Shown here piece by piece: positions 33,739 to 42,891 of a stretch of 64,000 nucleotides of DNA. How positions within the stretch are numbered: position 1 is the stretch's first letter; the number at the start of each line of letters is the position of its first letter. The notes beneath the pieces are model-generated. The model saw nothing but the letters and a program-made list of their open reading frames with translations. It searched no databases and was not told where the DNA came from. The translations under genes were made by a program, and so were the position numbers. Source of the stretch: Marinilactibacillus sp036039175 (GTDB lineage: Bacteria; Bacillota; Bacilli; Lactobacillales; Carnobacteriaceae_A); NCBI RefSeq assembly GCF_036039175.1, contig NZ_JAYXKP010000007.1:1-64000 (forward strand), read 5' to 3'.

Positions 33739-33782
33739 ATACCGTGTGCAGAATTCTCTGTCTTGAAATTGCCACACGGTAT
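33739..33782 (+). other. Stem-loop in the gyrB-gyrA spacer
   Basis: A 10-bp stem (ATACCGTGTG at 33739-33748, CACACGGTAT at 33773-33782) encloses 24 nt. No T-tract follows, so it is more likely an mRNA stability or processing element than a terminator. Confidence 0.5.
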
Positions 33783-33825
33783 TTAAGTTGTAAAAAGTTC
33801 GATGAAAACAAGGAGGAACAAATAC

Positions 33826-36348
33826 TTGGCTGAAAATAGAGAAGCACGTATGGAATCAATCAATCTTGCGAGTGAAATGAAAAATTCATTTCTAGACTAT
33901 GCAATGAGCGTTATTGTTTCCCGTGCTCTACCTGATGTTCGAGATGGTTTGAAACCTGTTCACCGCCGTATCCTTTACGGAATGAATGAATTAGGTATGA
34001 CACCCGACAAAGCTTATAAAAAATCTGCTCGTATCGTTGGAGACGTAATGGGTAAGTATCACCCCCACGGTGACTCCGCTATCTATGAATCTATGGTACG
34101 TATGGCACAAGACTTCAGTTACCGTAATCCTCTAGTTGACGGACACGGAAACTTTGGTTCAATAGATGGCGATAGCGCAGCAGCAATGCGGTATACAGAA
34201 GCAAAAATGAGTAAAATCGCTATGGAAATGCTGAGAGATATCAACAAAGATACAGTTGATTATCACGATAATTATGATGGATCTGAAAGAGAACCAGACG
34301 TCTTACCTGCAAGATTCCCGAATCTTTTGGTAAACGGTGCTTCTGGTATTGCGGTAGGAATGGCTACGAATATTCCCCCGCATAACTTAAGAGAAGTAAT
34401 TGCTGCTTGTCGTATGTTGATGGACAATAGTGAAGCCACAGTAGCCGAATTGATGGAAGTCTTGCCTGGACCAGATTTCCCAACAGGTGCGATGGTACTA
34501 GGTAAGTCTGGTATTCGAAAAGCATACGAGACTGGCCGTGGATCAATCAAGGTACGTGCAAAAGCACATATTGACATACTTAAAAATGGTCGTGAACGCA
34601 TTATCGTTGATGAACTGCCTTATTTAGTCAATAAAGCAAAACTGGTAGAACGTATAGCTGAATTAGCTCGAGATAAGCGTATAGAGGGCATTACAGACTT
34701 AACGGATGAATCTGATAGAGATGGCATGCGCGTGGTCATAGAAGTTCGTAGAGACGTCTCAGCGAGCGTTATACTGAACAACCTGTACAAATTGACGCCT
34801 ATGCAAACTTCGTTTGGATTCAATATGCTGGCAATCGTAAATGGAATTCCTAAAACACTTGGATTAGTAGAAATCCTGACAGAATATTTAAAACACCAAA
34901 GAGTCGTTATTCGTAGAAGATCAGAATACGATAAGCGTAAAGCAGAAGCACGCGCGCACATTCTAGAAGGTTTACGTATCGCACTTGATCATATCGATGA
35001 AATCATATCGATTATTAGAGGTTCACAGACAGGCCAGATTGCTAAAGAAACATTGATTGAGCGATTTGATCTTTCTGAGCGTCAGTCTCAAGCTATTTTA
35101 GATATGCGTATGGTTCGTTTAACCGGTTTAGAAAGAGAGAAAATTGAGGGTGAGTATCAGGAACTGATCTCTACAATCAATGATCTTATAGATATTCTGG
35201 CTCGTCCAGAACGTGTAAATGAAATCATCGAAATAGAGCTAGAAGAAATTTCTGAAAAACATGGTGATGATCGCCGTACAGAACTTCTAGTTGGTGAATT
35301 GTTGAGTCTTGAAGATGAAGATTTGATTGAAGAAGAAGAAATTGCCATCACCTTATCTCACAATGGATACATGAAACGTATGGCTATTTCAGAATTTAAA
35401 GCTCAAAACCGAGGCGGTAGAGGCGTTAAAGGTATGGGGACGAATACAGATGACTTTGTAGAGACCTTATTAACCTGTTCGACGCATGATTTACTCTTAT
35501 TCTTTACGAATACTGGTAAAGTATACAAAGCTAAAGGGTATGAAATTCCAGAATACGGCCGTACAGCCAAAGGTATTCCGGCAATTAACTTCCTGGGTAT
35601 AGATAACAGCGAGAAAATCCAAGCCATTATCAATATGCGTGGAGAAGCGAAAGAAAATGAACACTTATTCTTTACAACTCGTAAAGGGACTGTCAAACGT
35701 ACAGCTTTAAGTGAATTCATGAATATTCGTACAAGCGGATTAAGAGCAATTGTCTTAAGAGAAGAAGACGAATTGATCGATGTTGCCATGACAAATGGAG
35801 ATCAAAATATCATTATTGGTACACGAGACGGTTATGCTGTTAGCTTCCATGAAACAAAAGTAAGGAGTATGGGTAGAGCTGCTGCGGGTGTCCGGGGTAT
35901 CAACGTAAGAGCCGGCGATGATGTAGTCGGAATGGATCTTTTAAACGAAGATTCAGAGGTATTGATCATCACAGAAAATGGATACGGTAAGAGAACGGCT
36001 GCTAGCGAGTATGCTATCCGTGGTCGAGGCGGTAAAGGTGTCAAAACAGCCAACATTACAGAGAAAAACGGTCCTTTGATCGGTCTTAAAACAGTAGATG
36101 GACATGAAGATATCATGTTGATTACAAATGGTGGAGTCGTTATTCGATTCCACGCTACAAATATCTCTCAGACAGGTCGAGCAACTCAGGGTGTTAGATT
36201 GATGCGTCTAGAAGAAGGCAACAAAGTATCTACTCTTGCTAAAGTAGAACCTCAAGACGAGGAAGAACTTGAAGTAAGCGAATTAGAAGATCCGACAGTA
36301 GAAATACTAGAAGAAAATCTTGAAACAGAAGAACATACTGAAGAATAG
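33826..36348 (+). CDS. gyrA: DNA gyrase subunit A
   Basis: An 840-residue protein with the catalytic tyrosine Y123 (AAMRYTE) and an acidic C-terminal tail (EVSELEDPTVEILEENLE). The C-terminal domain has six blades, with the GyrA box QNRGGRGVKGM. The quinolone-resistance region GDSAIYESM has the usual Ser84 and Glu88, so no common resistance substitution is seen. The start is TTG at 33826 because AAGGAGG lies 9 nt upstream; a reading from ATG 33802 would run through that ribosome binding site. Confidence 0.98.
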   Translation: MAENREARMESINLASEMKNSFLDYAMSVIVSRALPDVRDGLKPVHRRILYGMNELGMTPDKAYKKSARIVGDVMGKYHPHGDSAIYESMVRMAQDFSYRNPLVDGHGNFGSIDGDSAAAMRYTEAKMSKIAMEMLRDINKDTVDYHDNYDGSEREPDVLPARFPNLLVNGASGIAVGMATNIPPHNLREVIAACRMLMDNSEATVAELMEVLPGPDFPTGAMVLGKSGIRKAYETGRGSIKVRAKAHIDILKNGRERIIVDELPYLVNKAKLVERIAELARDKRIEGITDLTDESDRDGMRVVIEVRRDVSASVILNNLYKLTPMQTSFGFNMLAIVNGIPKTLGLVEILTEYLKHQRVVIRRRSEYDKRKAEARAHILEGLRIALDHIDEIISIIRGSQTGQIAKETLIERFDLSERQSQAILDMRMVRLTGLEREKIEGEYQELISTINDLIDILARPERVNEIIEIELEEISEKHGDDRRTELLVGELLSLEDEDLIEEEEIAITLSHNGYMKRMAISEFKAQNRGGRGVKGMGTNTDDFVETLLTCSTHDLLLFFTNTGKVYKAKGYEIPEYGRTAKGIPAINFLGIDNSEKIQAIINMRGEAKENEHLFFTTRKGTVKRTALSEFMNIRTSGLRAIVLREEDELIDVAMTNGDQNIIIGTRDGYAVSFHETKVRSMGRAAAGVRGINVRAGDDVVGMDLLNEDSEVLIITENGYGKRTAASEYAIRGRGGKGVKTANITEKNGPLIGLKTVDGHEDIMLITNGGVVIRFHATNISQTGRATQGVRLMRLEEGNKVSTLAKVEPQDEEELEVSELEDPTVEILEENLETEEHTEE

Positions 36349-36372
36349 TATGATTTCTAAACTTTAAACGAT

Positions 36373-36421
36373 CGTCGTTCTATTCAGTTTGATCAAGCTG
36401 AATAGAATGACGGTTTTTTTA
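36373..36421 (+). terminator. Terminator of gyrA
   Basis: CGTCGTTCTATTCAG (36373-36387) pairs with CTGAATAGAATGACG (36398-36412) with one G-U, followed by GGTTTTTTTT. Confidence 0.9.
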
Positions 36422-36451
36422 TTTAAAATCATACTAATTTCTAAAATAATG

Positions 36452-36480
36452 TTGCTTAAGATATCCCGTTATGCTATAAT
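36452..36480 (+). promoter_or_regulatory. Promoter of rpsF-ssb-rpsR
   Basis: TTGCTT (36452-36457) and TATAAT (36475-36480) are 17 bp apart. Confidence 0.8.
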
Positions 36481-36483
36481 TGT

Positions 36484-36555
36484 TCGGAGTGAGTACTCTT
36501 TAGAGAATACTCTCCTTGCTCTTTCAAATGAGAGGGCCAAAGTCCATAAGGAGGT
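36484..36555 (+). promoter_or_regulatory. Possible autoregulatory leader of rpsF
   Basis: About 75 nt of leader between promoter and ribosome binding site contain a hairpin (GAGTACTCT with an AGAGAATACTC partner) and a GCTCTTTCAAATGAGAGGGC element. Bacillota rpsF leaders often bind the S6:S18 pair. I cannot confirm the consensus by eye. Confidence 0.35.
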
Positions 36556-36566
36556 GACAGTCAACG

Positions 36567-36866
36567 ATGAGTCAATCAGCGAAATATGAAATTTTATATA
36601 TTATCCGTCCAAATATCGAAGAAGATAACAAAAAAGCGTTAGTAGAACGTTTCGAAACAATCTTAAAAGATAATGGTGCTGAAGTTACTGAATCAAAAGA
36701 CTGGGCGAAACGTCGTTTTGCATATGAGATCAAAGGATACCGAGAAGGTACTTACCGCTTGGTAAATATTGTATCTGAAGATGCAGCAGCAATTAACGAA
36801 TTCGAACGTCTAGCTCGTATTAACGAAGATATTCTTCGTCATATGATCGTACGTTTGGAAGACTAA
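36567..36866 (+). CDS. rpsF: 30S ribosomal protein S6
   Basis: A 99-residue protein with the S6 fold and the typical YEILYIIRPNIEEDNKKALV and DWAKRRFAYEIKGYREGTY motifs. It pairs with S18 on the 30S platform. AAGGAGGTGA lies upstream of the ATG. The stop codon is embedded in a parS palindrome. Confidence 0.97.
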   Translation: MSQSAKYEILYIIRPNIEEDNKKALVERFETILKDNGAEVTESKDWAKRRFAYEIKGYREGTYRLVNIVSEDAAAINEFERLARINEDILRHMIVRLED

Positions 36867-36888
36867 TATGTTTCACGTGAAACATATT
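36865..36888. promoter_or_regulatory. parS: parS centromere-like site 1
   Basis: The core TGTTTCACGTGAAACA (36869-36884) is the exact ParB/Spo0J consensus and lies within a perfect 24-bp palindrome. It overlaps the rpsF stop codon. ParB loading here would mark the origin region for segregation. Confidence 0.93.
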
Positions 36889-36926
36889 GATGTTGCAAAG
36901 TAATGATGTAGAAAGGAGCCCAACCA

Positions 36927-37472
36927 ATGATTAATAATGTCGTACTAGTTGGAAGATTAACTCGTGACGCTGAATTACGTTATACAGGTAGTAGTACAGC
37001 TGTAGCTTCTTTTTCCATAGCGGTTGAACGTACTTTTACAAACGCTCAAGGAGAAAGAGAAACAGATTTCATTAACTGTGTAGCTTGGAGAAAAACTGCA
37101 GAAATTATTTCTAATTTCACTCGCAAAGGTTCTCTGGTCGGTGTAACGGGACGTATTCAAACACGTAATTACACAAACAATGAAGGTCGTAAAGTATATA
37201 TTACTGAAGTTGTCTGTGAAAATTTCCAAATGTTGGAACCTAAGTCTGTAACAGATAAGCGTAGTCAAAATGACAACGATTCTTCTGGATCAGGTTCAAG
37301 TAATTCTAACAATAATGCAAATTATTCAAATCAGAACAATTATTCTCAACAGAATAATAGTCAAGCTCCTGGAAATAATCAGAACAAAAACAATTTTGCA
37401 AACTTCGATGAGGATCCGTTTGAAAAAAATGACGATCCAATTGATATTTCAGATGACGATTTACCGTTTTGA
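36927..37472 (+). CDS. ssb: Single-stranded DNA-binding protein
   Basis: A 181-residue SSB. The OB-fold fills the first ~110 residues (MINNVVLVGRLTRDAELRYT, FINCVAWRKTAE). A long, disordered Asn/Ser/Gln-rich linker follows, then the acidic interaction tail ending DISDDDLPF, used to recruit repair and replication proteins. It sits between rpsF and rpsR as in most Bacillota, behind AAAGGAG. Confidence 0.97.
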   Translation: MINNVVLVGRLTRDAELRYTGSSTAVASFSIAVERTFTNAQGERETDFINCVAWRKTAEIISNFTRKGSLVGVTGRIQTRNYTNNEGRKVYITEVVCENFQMLEPKSVTDKRSQNDNDSSGSGSSNSNNNANYSNQNNYSQQNNSQAPGNNQNKNNFANFDEDPFEKNDDPIDISDDDLPF

Positions 37473-37500
37473 TTCATAACTAAAGAAGGAGGAGTATAAA

Positions 37501-37734
37501 ATGGCAGGACGCAGAGGCGGCAAGAAGCGCCGGAAAGTTGACTTCTTTGCAGCAAACCATATCGAATATATTGATTATAAAGATACTGATTTGTTGAAAC
37601 GTTTCATTTCTGAACGCGGTAAAATTTTACCACGTCGTGTAACTGGAACTTATGCAAAGAACCAACGTAAATTAACTAAAGCAATCAAACGTTCACGTAT
37701 CATGGGATTACTTCCATTCGTAACTGAAGATTAA
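37501..37734 (+). CDS. rpsR: 30S ribosomal protein S18
   Basis: A 77-residue basic protein (RRGGKKRRKVDFFAANHIEY, then DLLKRFISERGKILPRRVTG), clearly S18, the partner of S6. AAGGAGGAG precedes the ATG. A terminator follows 11 bp after the stop, closing the rpsF-ssb-rpsR unit. Confidence 0.97.
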   Translation: MAGRRGGKKRRKVDFFAANHIEYIDYKDTDLLKRFISERGKILPRRVTGTYAKNQRKLTKAIKRSRIMGLLPFVTED

Positions 37735-37745
37735 ATAGATATTTA

Positions 37746-37778
37746 AAATCGTAGCAGATTATCTGTTGCGATTTTTTT
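37746..37778 (+). terminator. Terminator of rpsF-ssb-rpsR
   Basis: AATCGTAGCAGA (37747-37758) pairs with TCTGTTGCGATT (37762-37773) with two G-U pairs, then TTTTT. Confidence 0.82.
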
Positions 37779-37783
37779 ATTTT

Positions 37784-37805
37784 GAATGTTTCACGTGAAA
37801 CATTC
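37784..37805. promoter_or_regulatory. parS: parS centromere-like site 2
   Basis: A second exact TGTTTCACGTGAAACA (37787-37802) in a 22-bp perfect palindrome, 918 bp from the first site. It lies between the rpsR terminator and the gdpP promoter. Confidence 0.93.
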
Positions 37806-37810
37806 GGATG

Positions 37811-37840
37811 TTGACCTTTTCTGTCAGTCTAGAATATAAA
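37811..37840 (+). promoter_or_regulatory. Promoter of gdpP
   Basis: TTGACC (37811-37816) and TATAAA (37835-37840) are 18 bp apart, 6 bp beyond parS site 2, so ParB spreading could touch it. Confidence 0.65.
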
Positions 37841-37892
37841 GGCAAAAAATGTTAAGATATAGTAGTCTAAATATTGAAACAGAGGAGACAAT

Positions 37893-39890
37893 ATGAAAAG
37901 AGTCAATGAAGAAGAATCTATTCCAAGGTTCCTAGATCGACCATTCATGCGCATGATGATTCTATTTGCCACTTTAGCTATCGTGGTTTTAACGATACTT
38001 AGTTTTATTGCTAATGTGTGGATAGGTATGCTCATGCTTTTAATCGCAGTCACGATCTTTTTAGTAGCCTGGAGATTTGGAAAAGAATACGTAGAAGAAC
38101 TAAATTCTTATATACTAAACTTATCTTATAGAATTAAGCGTGGAGAACAAGAAGCCTTAATTAAGATGCCTATTGGAATTATACTGATCAATCAGAATGA
38201 AGAAGTTGATTGGGTGAATCCTTACATGCAAACTCAGCTATTTAGTGAAGAGAGTGTTCTAGGGAAACACATCAGTGAAGTCAATGAAGAAATCTATAAG
38301 CAAATTCAGAACTCGAGTGAAACGAAGACTGAGTTACTTGAATGGAACAATAAGATATTCCAGATGATTGTACAGGAAGATATCCATGCCATCTATCTAA
38401 TGGATATCACTGAATACGCTGAAGTGAAAGTGAAGTATGAAGAAGCGAGACCTGTTGTTGGTTGGCTCTTCCTTGATAATTACGATGAGGTTGTTCAAGG
38501 GCTGGATGACCGTGGAGTGTCAGGATTTAATAGCTTGATTACGACCTATTTATCAAATTGGGGTAAGCAACATAGTATCTTTTACAAAAAGACTTCTGAG
38601 GATAAATACTTTCTTTTATTAAACAGAAGTGAGTTAAAAAGAATTGAAAATGAGAAATTTAATATCATAGACAATATTAGAGATAGAACGTCAAAACGAA
38701 ATTTACCGCTTACAATTAGTATCGGTATTGCTTACGGAGATGATGACTTTGATAAGCTTGCTGAACTGGCACAAAGCAATTTGGACTTAGCACTGGGCCG
38801 TGGTGGAGATCAGGCCATCGTTAAAGAGGTTGATCAAGAACCTAGGTACTACGGTGGTAAAACGAATCCAATGGAAAAACGTACAAGAGTGCGTTCGAGA
38901 ATGATCAGTCAAGCTATGCAAGAATTAATCAAAGGAAGCGATCAAGTGTTCGTCATGGGTCATAAGAACCCGGATATGGATGCTATCGGATCTTCACTAG
39001 GTATAGCCCGTATTTCTATGATGCTTAAAAAGAAATGCTGGGTCGTTATTGATCAGGATGACTTAAGTAATGACGTAGGTAAGCTGATGAATGAAATTGA
39101 GAAACAAAATCAAGTGAATCAGAATATCATTTCTCCTGCCGAAGCTCAAAATATCATTACAGAAAATGATTTAGTTGTTTTAGTAGACCATCATAAACCA
39201 TTGCTATCTATTGCACCAAACTTGCTCAAGAAAACGAAGAAAAATATCGTTATCGATCATCATAGACGTGGAGAAGAGTTTACCGAAAATCCATTACTTG
39301 TTTATATTGAACCATACGCTTCTTCAACTGCTGAGCTGATTACAGAGTTATTCGAATATGTATCGTCGGATGGGGAACCAATCAACCGTATTGAAGCGAC
39401 AGCCATGCTAGGTGGTATTATTGTAGACACGAATAACTTTAGCTTACGTACCGGTTCAAGGACGTTTGATGCAGCCAGCTATTTGCAGTCCGTCGGCGCG
39501 AATTCTACAATGATCCAAAGATTATTGAAAGAAGATCCAGAAACTTATCTGAGACGTAGTAAATTAATTGAAACCATTGAGTTTGTTCATGAAGGTGTCG
39601 CAGTTGCTCATGGCAAAGACCAGCAGATTTATCCGCCCGTTACATCAGCACAAACTGCGGATACGATGTTGAGTATGTCAGGTGTTGAAGCAGCCTTTGT
39701 CATTACAAAACGTTCAGATGATATGGTTGGGATCAGTGCAAGAAGTCTAGGTAAGATCAATGTACAGATCATCATGGAAAAAATGGGTGGAGGCGGACAC
39801 TTGTCCAATGCAGCTACTCAGATTGATGGGAAATCTGTACAAGAAGTTAGAGAAGAATTAATCGCACAAATCAAAACAGCATTTGACTAA
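37893..39890 (+). CDS. gdpP: Cyclic-di-AMP phosphodiesterase GdpP
   Basis: A 665-residue membrane-bound phosphodiesterase. Two hydrophobic segments lie at about 30-70, then a PAS-like domain (about 85-150), a degenerate GGDEF domain (about 175-305), and DHH and DHHA1 domains (motifs MGHKNPDMDAIGSS, VDHHKP and the GGGGHLSNAA loop). It hydrolyses c-di-AMP to pApA and so affects potassium and osmotic homeostasis and wall stress. c-di-AMP binds KtrA/KtrC-type proteins, and a ktrA gene lies about 6 kb downstream. It is followed by rplI 24 bp later. Confidence 0.96.
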   Translation: MKRVNEEESIPRFLDRPFMRMMILFATLAIVVLTILSFIANVWIGMLMLLIAVTIFLVAWRFGKEYVEELNSYILNLSYRIKRGEQEALIKMPIGIILINQNEEVDWVNPYMQTQLFSEESVLGKHISEVNEEIYKQIQNSSETKTELLEWNNKIFQMIVQEDIHAIYLMDITEYAEVKVKYEEARPVVGWLFLDNYDEVVQGLDDRGVSGFNSLITTYLSNWGKQHSIFYKKTSEDKYFLLLNRSELKRIENEKFNIIDNIRDRTSKRNLPLTISIGIAYGDDDFDKLAELAQSNLDLALGRGGDQAIVKEVDQEPRYYGGKTNPMEKRTRVRSRMISQAMQELIKGSDQVFVMGHKNPDMDAIGSSLGIARISMMLKKKCWVVIDQDDLSNDVGKLMNEIEKQNQVNQNIISPAEAQNIITENDLVVLVDHHKPLLSIAPNLLKKTKKNIVIDHHRRGEEFTENPLLVYIEPYASSTAELITELFEYVSSDGEPINRIEATAMLGGIIVDTNNFSLRTGSRTFDAASYLQSVGANSTMIQRLLKEDPETYLRRSKLIETIEFVHEGVAVAHGKDQQIYPPVTSAQTADTMLSMSGVEAAFVITKRSDDMVGISARSLGKINVQIIMEKMGGGGHLSNAATQIDGKSVQEVREELIAQIKTAFD

Positions 39891-39914
39891 TTTAAATAAG
39901 AGGAGCGTTTAACT

Positions 39915-40364
39915 ATGGAAGTAGTTTTATTGAAAGATGTCAAAGGTACAGGAAAAAAAGGCGAAATCAAAAATGTATCAGACGGATACGCTAATAACTT
40001 TTTATTGAAAAAAGGATTGGCAAAAGAAGCAACAAACTCAGCAGTAAAAGAACTATCTGCTAAGAAAAATGCTATGAAGCGTGAAGAAAATGAGATTTTA
40101 GAAGCAGCCAAACAAGATAAGAAAAAAATAGAAGACAATTCAATCGAACTTCATGAAAAAGCGGCAGAAGATGGCCGACTGTTCGGATCTGTTACAACTA
40201 AACAGATTGCTAAAGAGCTAGAAAAACAACTCGGTATTAAAGTTGATAAACGTAAACTGAATCAACCAATACCAATGAGAGCAGTAGGATCTCAAAACGT
40301 AGAAGTGAAGTTGCACAAAGAAGTAACTGCAGAATTGACGGTTCGTGTAACAGCAATAGACTAA
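39915..40364 (+). CDS. rplI: 50S ribosomal protein L9
   Basis: A 149-residue protein with the N-terminal L9 domain (MEVVLLKDVKGTGKKGEIKN), a long connecting helix and a C-terminal RNA-binding domain (DGRLFGSVTTKQIAKELEKQ). AGAGGAG precedes the ATG. It follows gdpP and precedes dnaB, the conserved order. Confidence 0.97.
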   Translation: MEVVLLKDVKGTGKKGEIKNVSDGYANNFLLKKGLAKEATNSAVKELSAKKNAMKREENEILEAAKQDKKKIEDNSIELHEKAAEDGRLFGSVTTKQIAKELEKQLGIKVDKRKLNQPIPMRAVGSQNVEVKLHKEVTAELTVRVTAID

Positions 40365-40536
40365 TCAGTAAAAGGGAGAGGCTCTAGAAGCTTCTCCCTT
40401 TTCTCTGCTTTTAAAGGACGATAAAATAAAGTAATAAGAATCGTAAACAATTGTTCCCTTATATACTTTTAGAATGAGATATTGTACAATTAAGAATGAA
40501 TTTGTGACCTATAAGGTGCGAAAGGAAGAATACACA

Positions 40537-41916
40537 TTGGCTATGGAACCATTAGGCGATCGTTTACCACCACAAAATATTGAAGCCGAGCAATCTGTAC
40601 TGGGATCTATTTTACTAAACCCTGAAGCATTGATTCCGGCGATGGAATACATTGAATCGACAGATTTCTATCGTCGTGGACACCAACTGATTTTTCAGAC
40701 GATGATTGATTTGAGTGAGCGGAACGAAGCATTAGATGTTGTAACGATTGCGGATATGCTGGAATCAAGAAATCAGCTTGAAGATATTGGTGGGACACCT
40801 TATTTGGCTGATATAGCGACTACAGTGCCTACAGCTGCAAACGTAGAGTATTACTCCAAGATTGTCGAAGAGCGCTCTATACTACGTCGGTTGATCCAGA
40901 CAGCAACAGAAATTGCCTCAAGAGGATATGACGAAGCAAGCGATCTTCCCAACCTTCTAGATGATGCGGAAAGAAAGATACTTGAAGTGTCCGAAAAGAG
41001 AAGTCGTAGTGGATTTGTCAATATCGAGACAGTTCTAAGAGAAACGATCAATAATATTGATGAACTATTTCAAAATGATGAAGAAATCACAGGGATTTCT
41101 ACTGGATATAAAGCATTAGACCAGATGACTGCTGGATTACATGAAGATGAGCTGATTATACTAGCAGCGAGACCGGGTGTAGGTAAAACAGCATTTGCTT
41201 TAAATGTAGCACAAAATATCGGGACGAAAACAGACGAAACCGTTGCGATTTTTAGTTTAGAGATGGGTGCGGAGCAACTAGTTAACCGTATGTTATGCGC
41301 GGAAGGCACCATAAATGCTTCGAATTTAAGAACAGGGAAGCTGACTGAAGAAGAGTTCACTAAGCTGTTTGTTGCAATGGGCAGTCTTTCTAAGGCAAAT
41401 ATTTATATTGATGATACACCAGGAATCCGTACAGCAGAAATCAGAGCGAAGTGCCGTCGCTTGAAGCAAGAGCGAGGTAGTTTGGGATTGATCGTAATTG
41501 ATTATCTTCAACTGATTGAAGGTTCGGGTAAAGAAAGTCGTCAGCAGGAAGTATCGGATATCTCTAGACAGTTAAAGAAATTAGCTAAAGAGTTATCGGT
41601 TCCTGTTGTTGCCTTGTCACAGCTTTCTCGTAGTGTAGAGCAAAGACAAGACAAACGACCAATTTTAAGTGATTTGAGAGAGTCAGGATCGATTGAGCAA
41701 GATGCCGATATCGTTGCCTTTTTATACCGAGAAGATTACTACCGTAATGAAGATGAGGAAGATGAAGACGAGTCAGCTGAAGATAATGTCGTCGAAATTA
41801 TTCTGGAAAAAAACCGTTCTGGAGCACGTGGGACGGCCAAACTCTTATTTATTAAAGAGTACAATAAATTTTCTTCACTAACTTATTATCCGGAAGATCA
41901 GATACCGGAGTATTAA
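40537..41916 (+). CDS. dnaB: Replicative DNA helicase DnaB
   Basis: A 459-residue hexameric helicase (called DnaC in Bacillus). The N-terminal domain begins LPPQNIEAEQSVLGSILL. The RecA-like motor has Walker A AARPGVGKTAFALN, Walker B LIVIDYLQLIEG and an intact GSIEQDADIVAFLYR region. It unwinds DNA ahead of the replisome. AAAGGAAG is placed 8 nt before a TTG at 40537; an ATG two codons later is an alternative, and a reading from 40474 has no ribosome binding site. A Glu/Asp-rich insert (NEDEEDEDESAED) is near the C-terminus. Confidence 0.96.
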   Translation: MAMEPLGDRLPPQNIEAEQSVLGSILLNPEALIPAMEYIESTDFYRRGHQLIFQTMIDLSERNEALDVVTIADMLESRNQLEDIGGTPYLADIATTVPTAANVEYYSKIVEERSILRRLIQTATEIASRGYDEASDLPNLLDDAERKILEVSEKRSRSGFVNIETVLRETINNIDELFQNDEEITGISTGYKALDQMTAGLHEDELIILAARPGVGKTAFALNVAQNIGTKTDETVAIFSLEMGAEQLVNRMLCAEGTINASNLRTGKLTEEEFTKLFVAMGSLSKANIYIDDTPGIRTAEIRAKCRRLKQERGSLGLIVIDYLQLIEGSGKESRQQEVSDISRQLKKLAKELSVPVVALSQLSRSVEQRQDKRPILSDLRESGSIEQDADIVAFLYREDYYRNEDEEDEDESAEDNVVEIILEKNRSGARGTAKLLFIKEYNKFSSLTYYPEDQIPEY

Positions 41917-41922
41917 CGTCAT

Positions 41923-41977
41923 AAAATCCCTACTAATCTAAGTTGATTTAACTCTCTTAGATTAGTAGGGATTTTTT
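41923..41977 (+). terminator. Terminator of dnaB
   Basis: A perfect 18-bp stem (41925-41942 with 41956-41973; core CCCTACTAATCTAAG) is followed by Ts. Confidence 0.9.
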
Positions 41978-42065
41978 AGTATAAAAAAGTAAACCTTTTC
42001 ATACTAAAGGATAGACTGGTATACTAAAAATAATCAGAGTTTAAAACGGAGATGAGGTAGTGCAA

Positions 42066-42548
42066 ATGGATCAGAAGGATGAACAGGGATTAGATATATG
42101 GATTAATCTAAGGTTCTCTACTCAGAAACACACAGATAAAGAAACTGTACTGAAGAATCTATCTATGTGGATTTCTAGTCAAATAAGAGAGAAAAGTGAT
42201 CCTCAAGAACTACTATCCAGTATCCAAGAAAGAGAAGCATTAGGTACAACGGGCTTTGGCGATGGTTTCGCCATTCCTCATGGAAAGGTAAAGAATCTAA
42301 AAAAACCAGCTTTAATAGTCGTTCGTTTAGAAGAAGCGACCCAATGGGATGCGTTAGATGATCAAAAAGTGGATCATTTGTTTATCATATTGGTTCCTAA
42401 AGAGGATACGGATAATAGACATTTATCCTTGTTATCGACACTAGCCTATCATCTAATGGATGATGAAATAAAAAAACAGGTTAAAACGATTCAGGAAGAA
42501 AAAGAAATGAGATGCTTAATAGAAACGATTTTTGAAAAAGGAAGATAG
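42066..42548 (+). CDS. PTS EIIA component, fructose/mannitol type
   Basis: A 160-residue EIIA domain of the fructose-mannitol class with the phospho-histidine H72 in GDGFAIPHGKVKN. It accepts phosphate from HPr and passes it to the EIIB encoded 12 bp downstream. ATG 42066 with GAGG 8 nt upstream is favoured; a GTG at 42060 with GGAG at similar distance is possible. It is the first gene of a split three-gene fructose-type PTS inserted between dnaB and purA. No 1-phosphofructokinase, sugar hydrolase or regulator is adjacent, so the substrate is uncertain. Confidence 0.88.
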   Translation: MDQKDEQGLDIWINLRFSTQKHTDKETVLKNLSMWISSQIREKSDPQELLSSIQEREALGTTGFGDGFAIPHGKVKNLKKPALIVVRLEEATQWDALDDQKVDHLFIILVPKEDTDNRHLSLLSTLAYHLMDDEIKKQVKTIQEEKEMRCLIETIFEKGR

Positions 42549-42560
42549 GGAGGAATTATC

Positions 42561-42872
42561 TTGAATATCATTGCGGTTACGGCTTGTGCTACGGGTGTTG
42601 CGCATACGTTTATGGCTAAAAAAGCTTTGGAAAATGCTGCAGTTAAACAAGGTCATCAGATAAAAGTCGAGACTCAGGGTGCAACGGGAATAGAAAATGA
42701 ATTAACACAGACAGATATCGATCAAGCAGATATTTTGATACTGGCAGTTGAAGTGGGTATTGCTAAGAAAGAGCGATTCGATCAAATAAAAAAAGTGGAA
42801 ATTCCCATCAGTACGGCGATAAAAAATGCGGAAGGTTTGCTCAAAAAGATTGAAGAAAAATTGAATTCTTGA
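42561..42872 (+). CDS. PTS EIIB component, fructose type
   Basis: A 103-residue EIIB domain with phospho-cysteine C9 in AVTACATGVAHTFMA, the classical fructose-type signature. It starts with TTG at 42561, 7 nt after GGGAGG. It transfers phosphate from the adjacent EIIA to the sugar bound by the EIIC encoded downstream. EIIA, EIIB and EIIC are separate genes here, whereas FruA-type systems often fuse them. Confidence 0.9.
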   Translation: MNIIAVTACATGVAHTFMAKKALENAAVKQGHQIKVETQGATGIENELTQTDIDQADILILAVEVGIAKKERFDQIKKVEIPISTAIKNAEGLLKKIEEKLNS

Positions 42873-42891
42873 GAAGAACGGGGGAGAAAGT

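Noticed and set aside
33802..33825. gyrA start at ATG 33802
   Set aside because: The added codons read straight through the AAGGAGG ribosome binding site, and GyrA homologues begin near the TTG.
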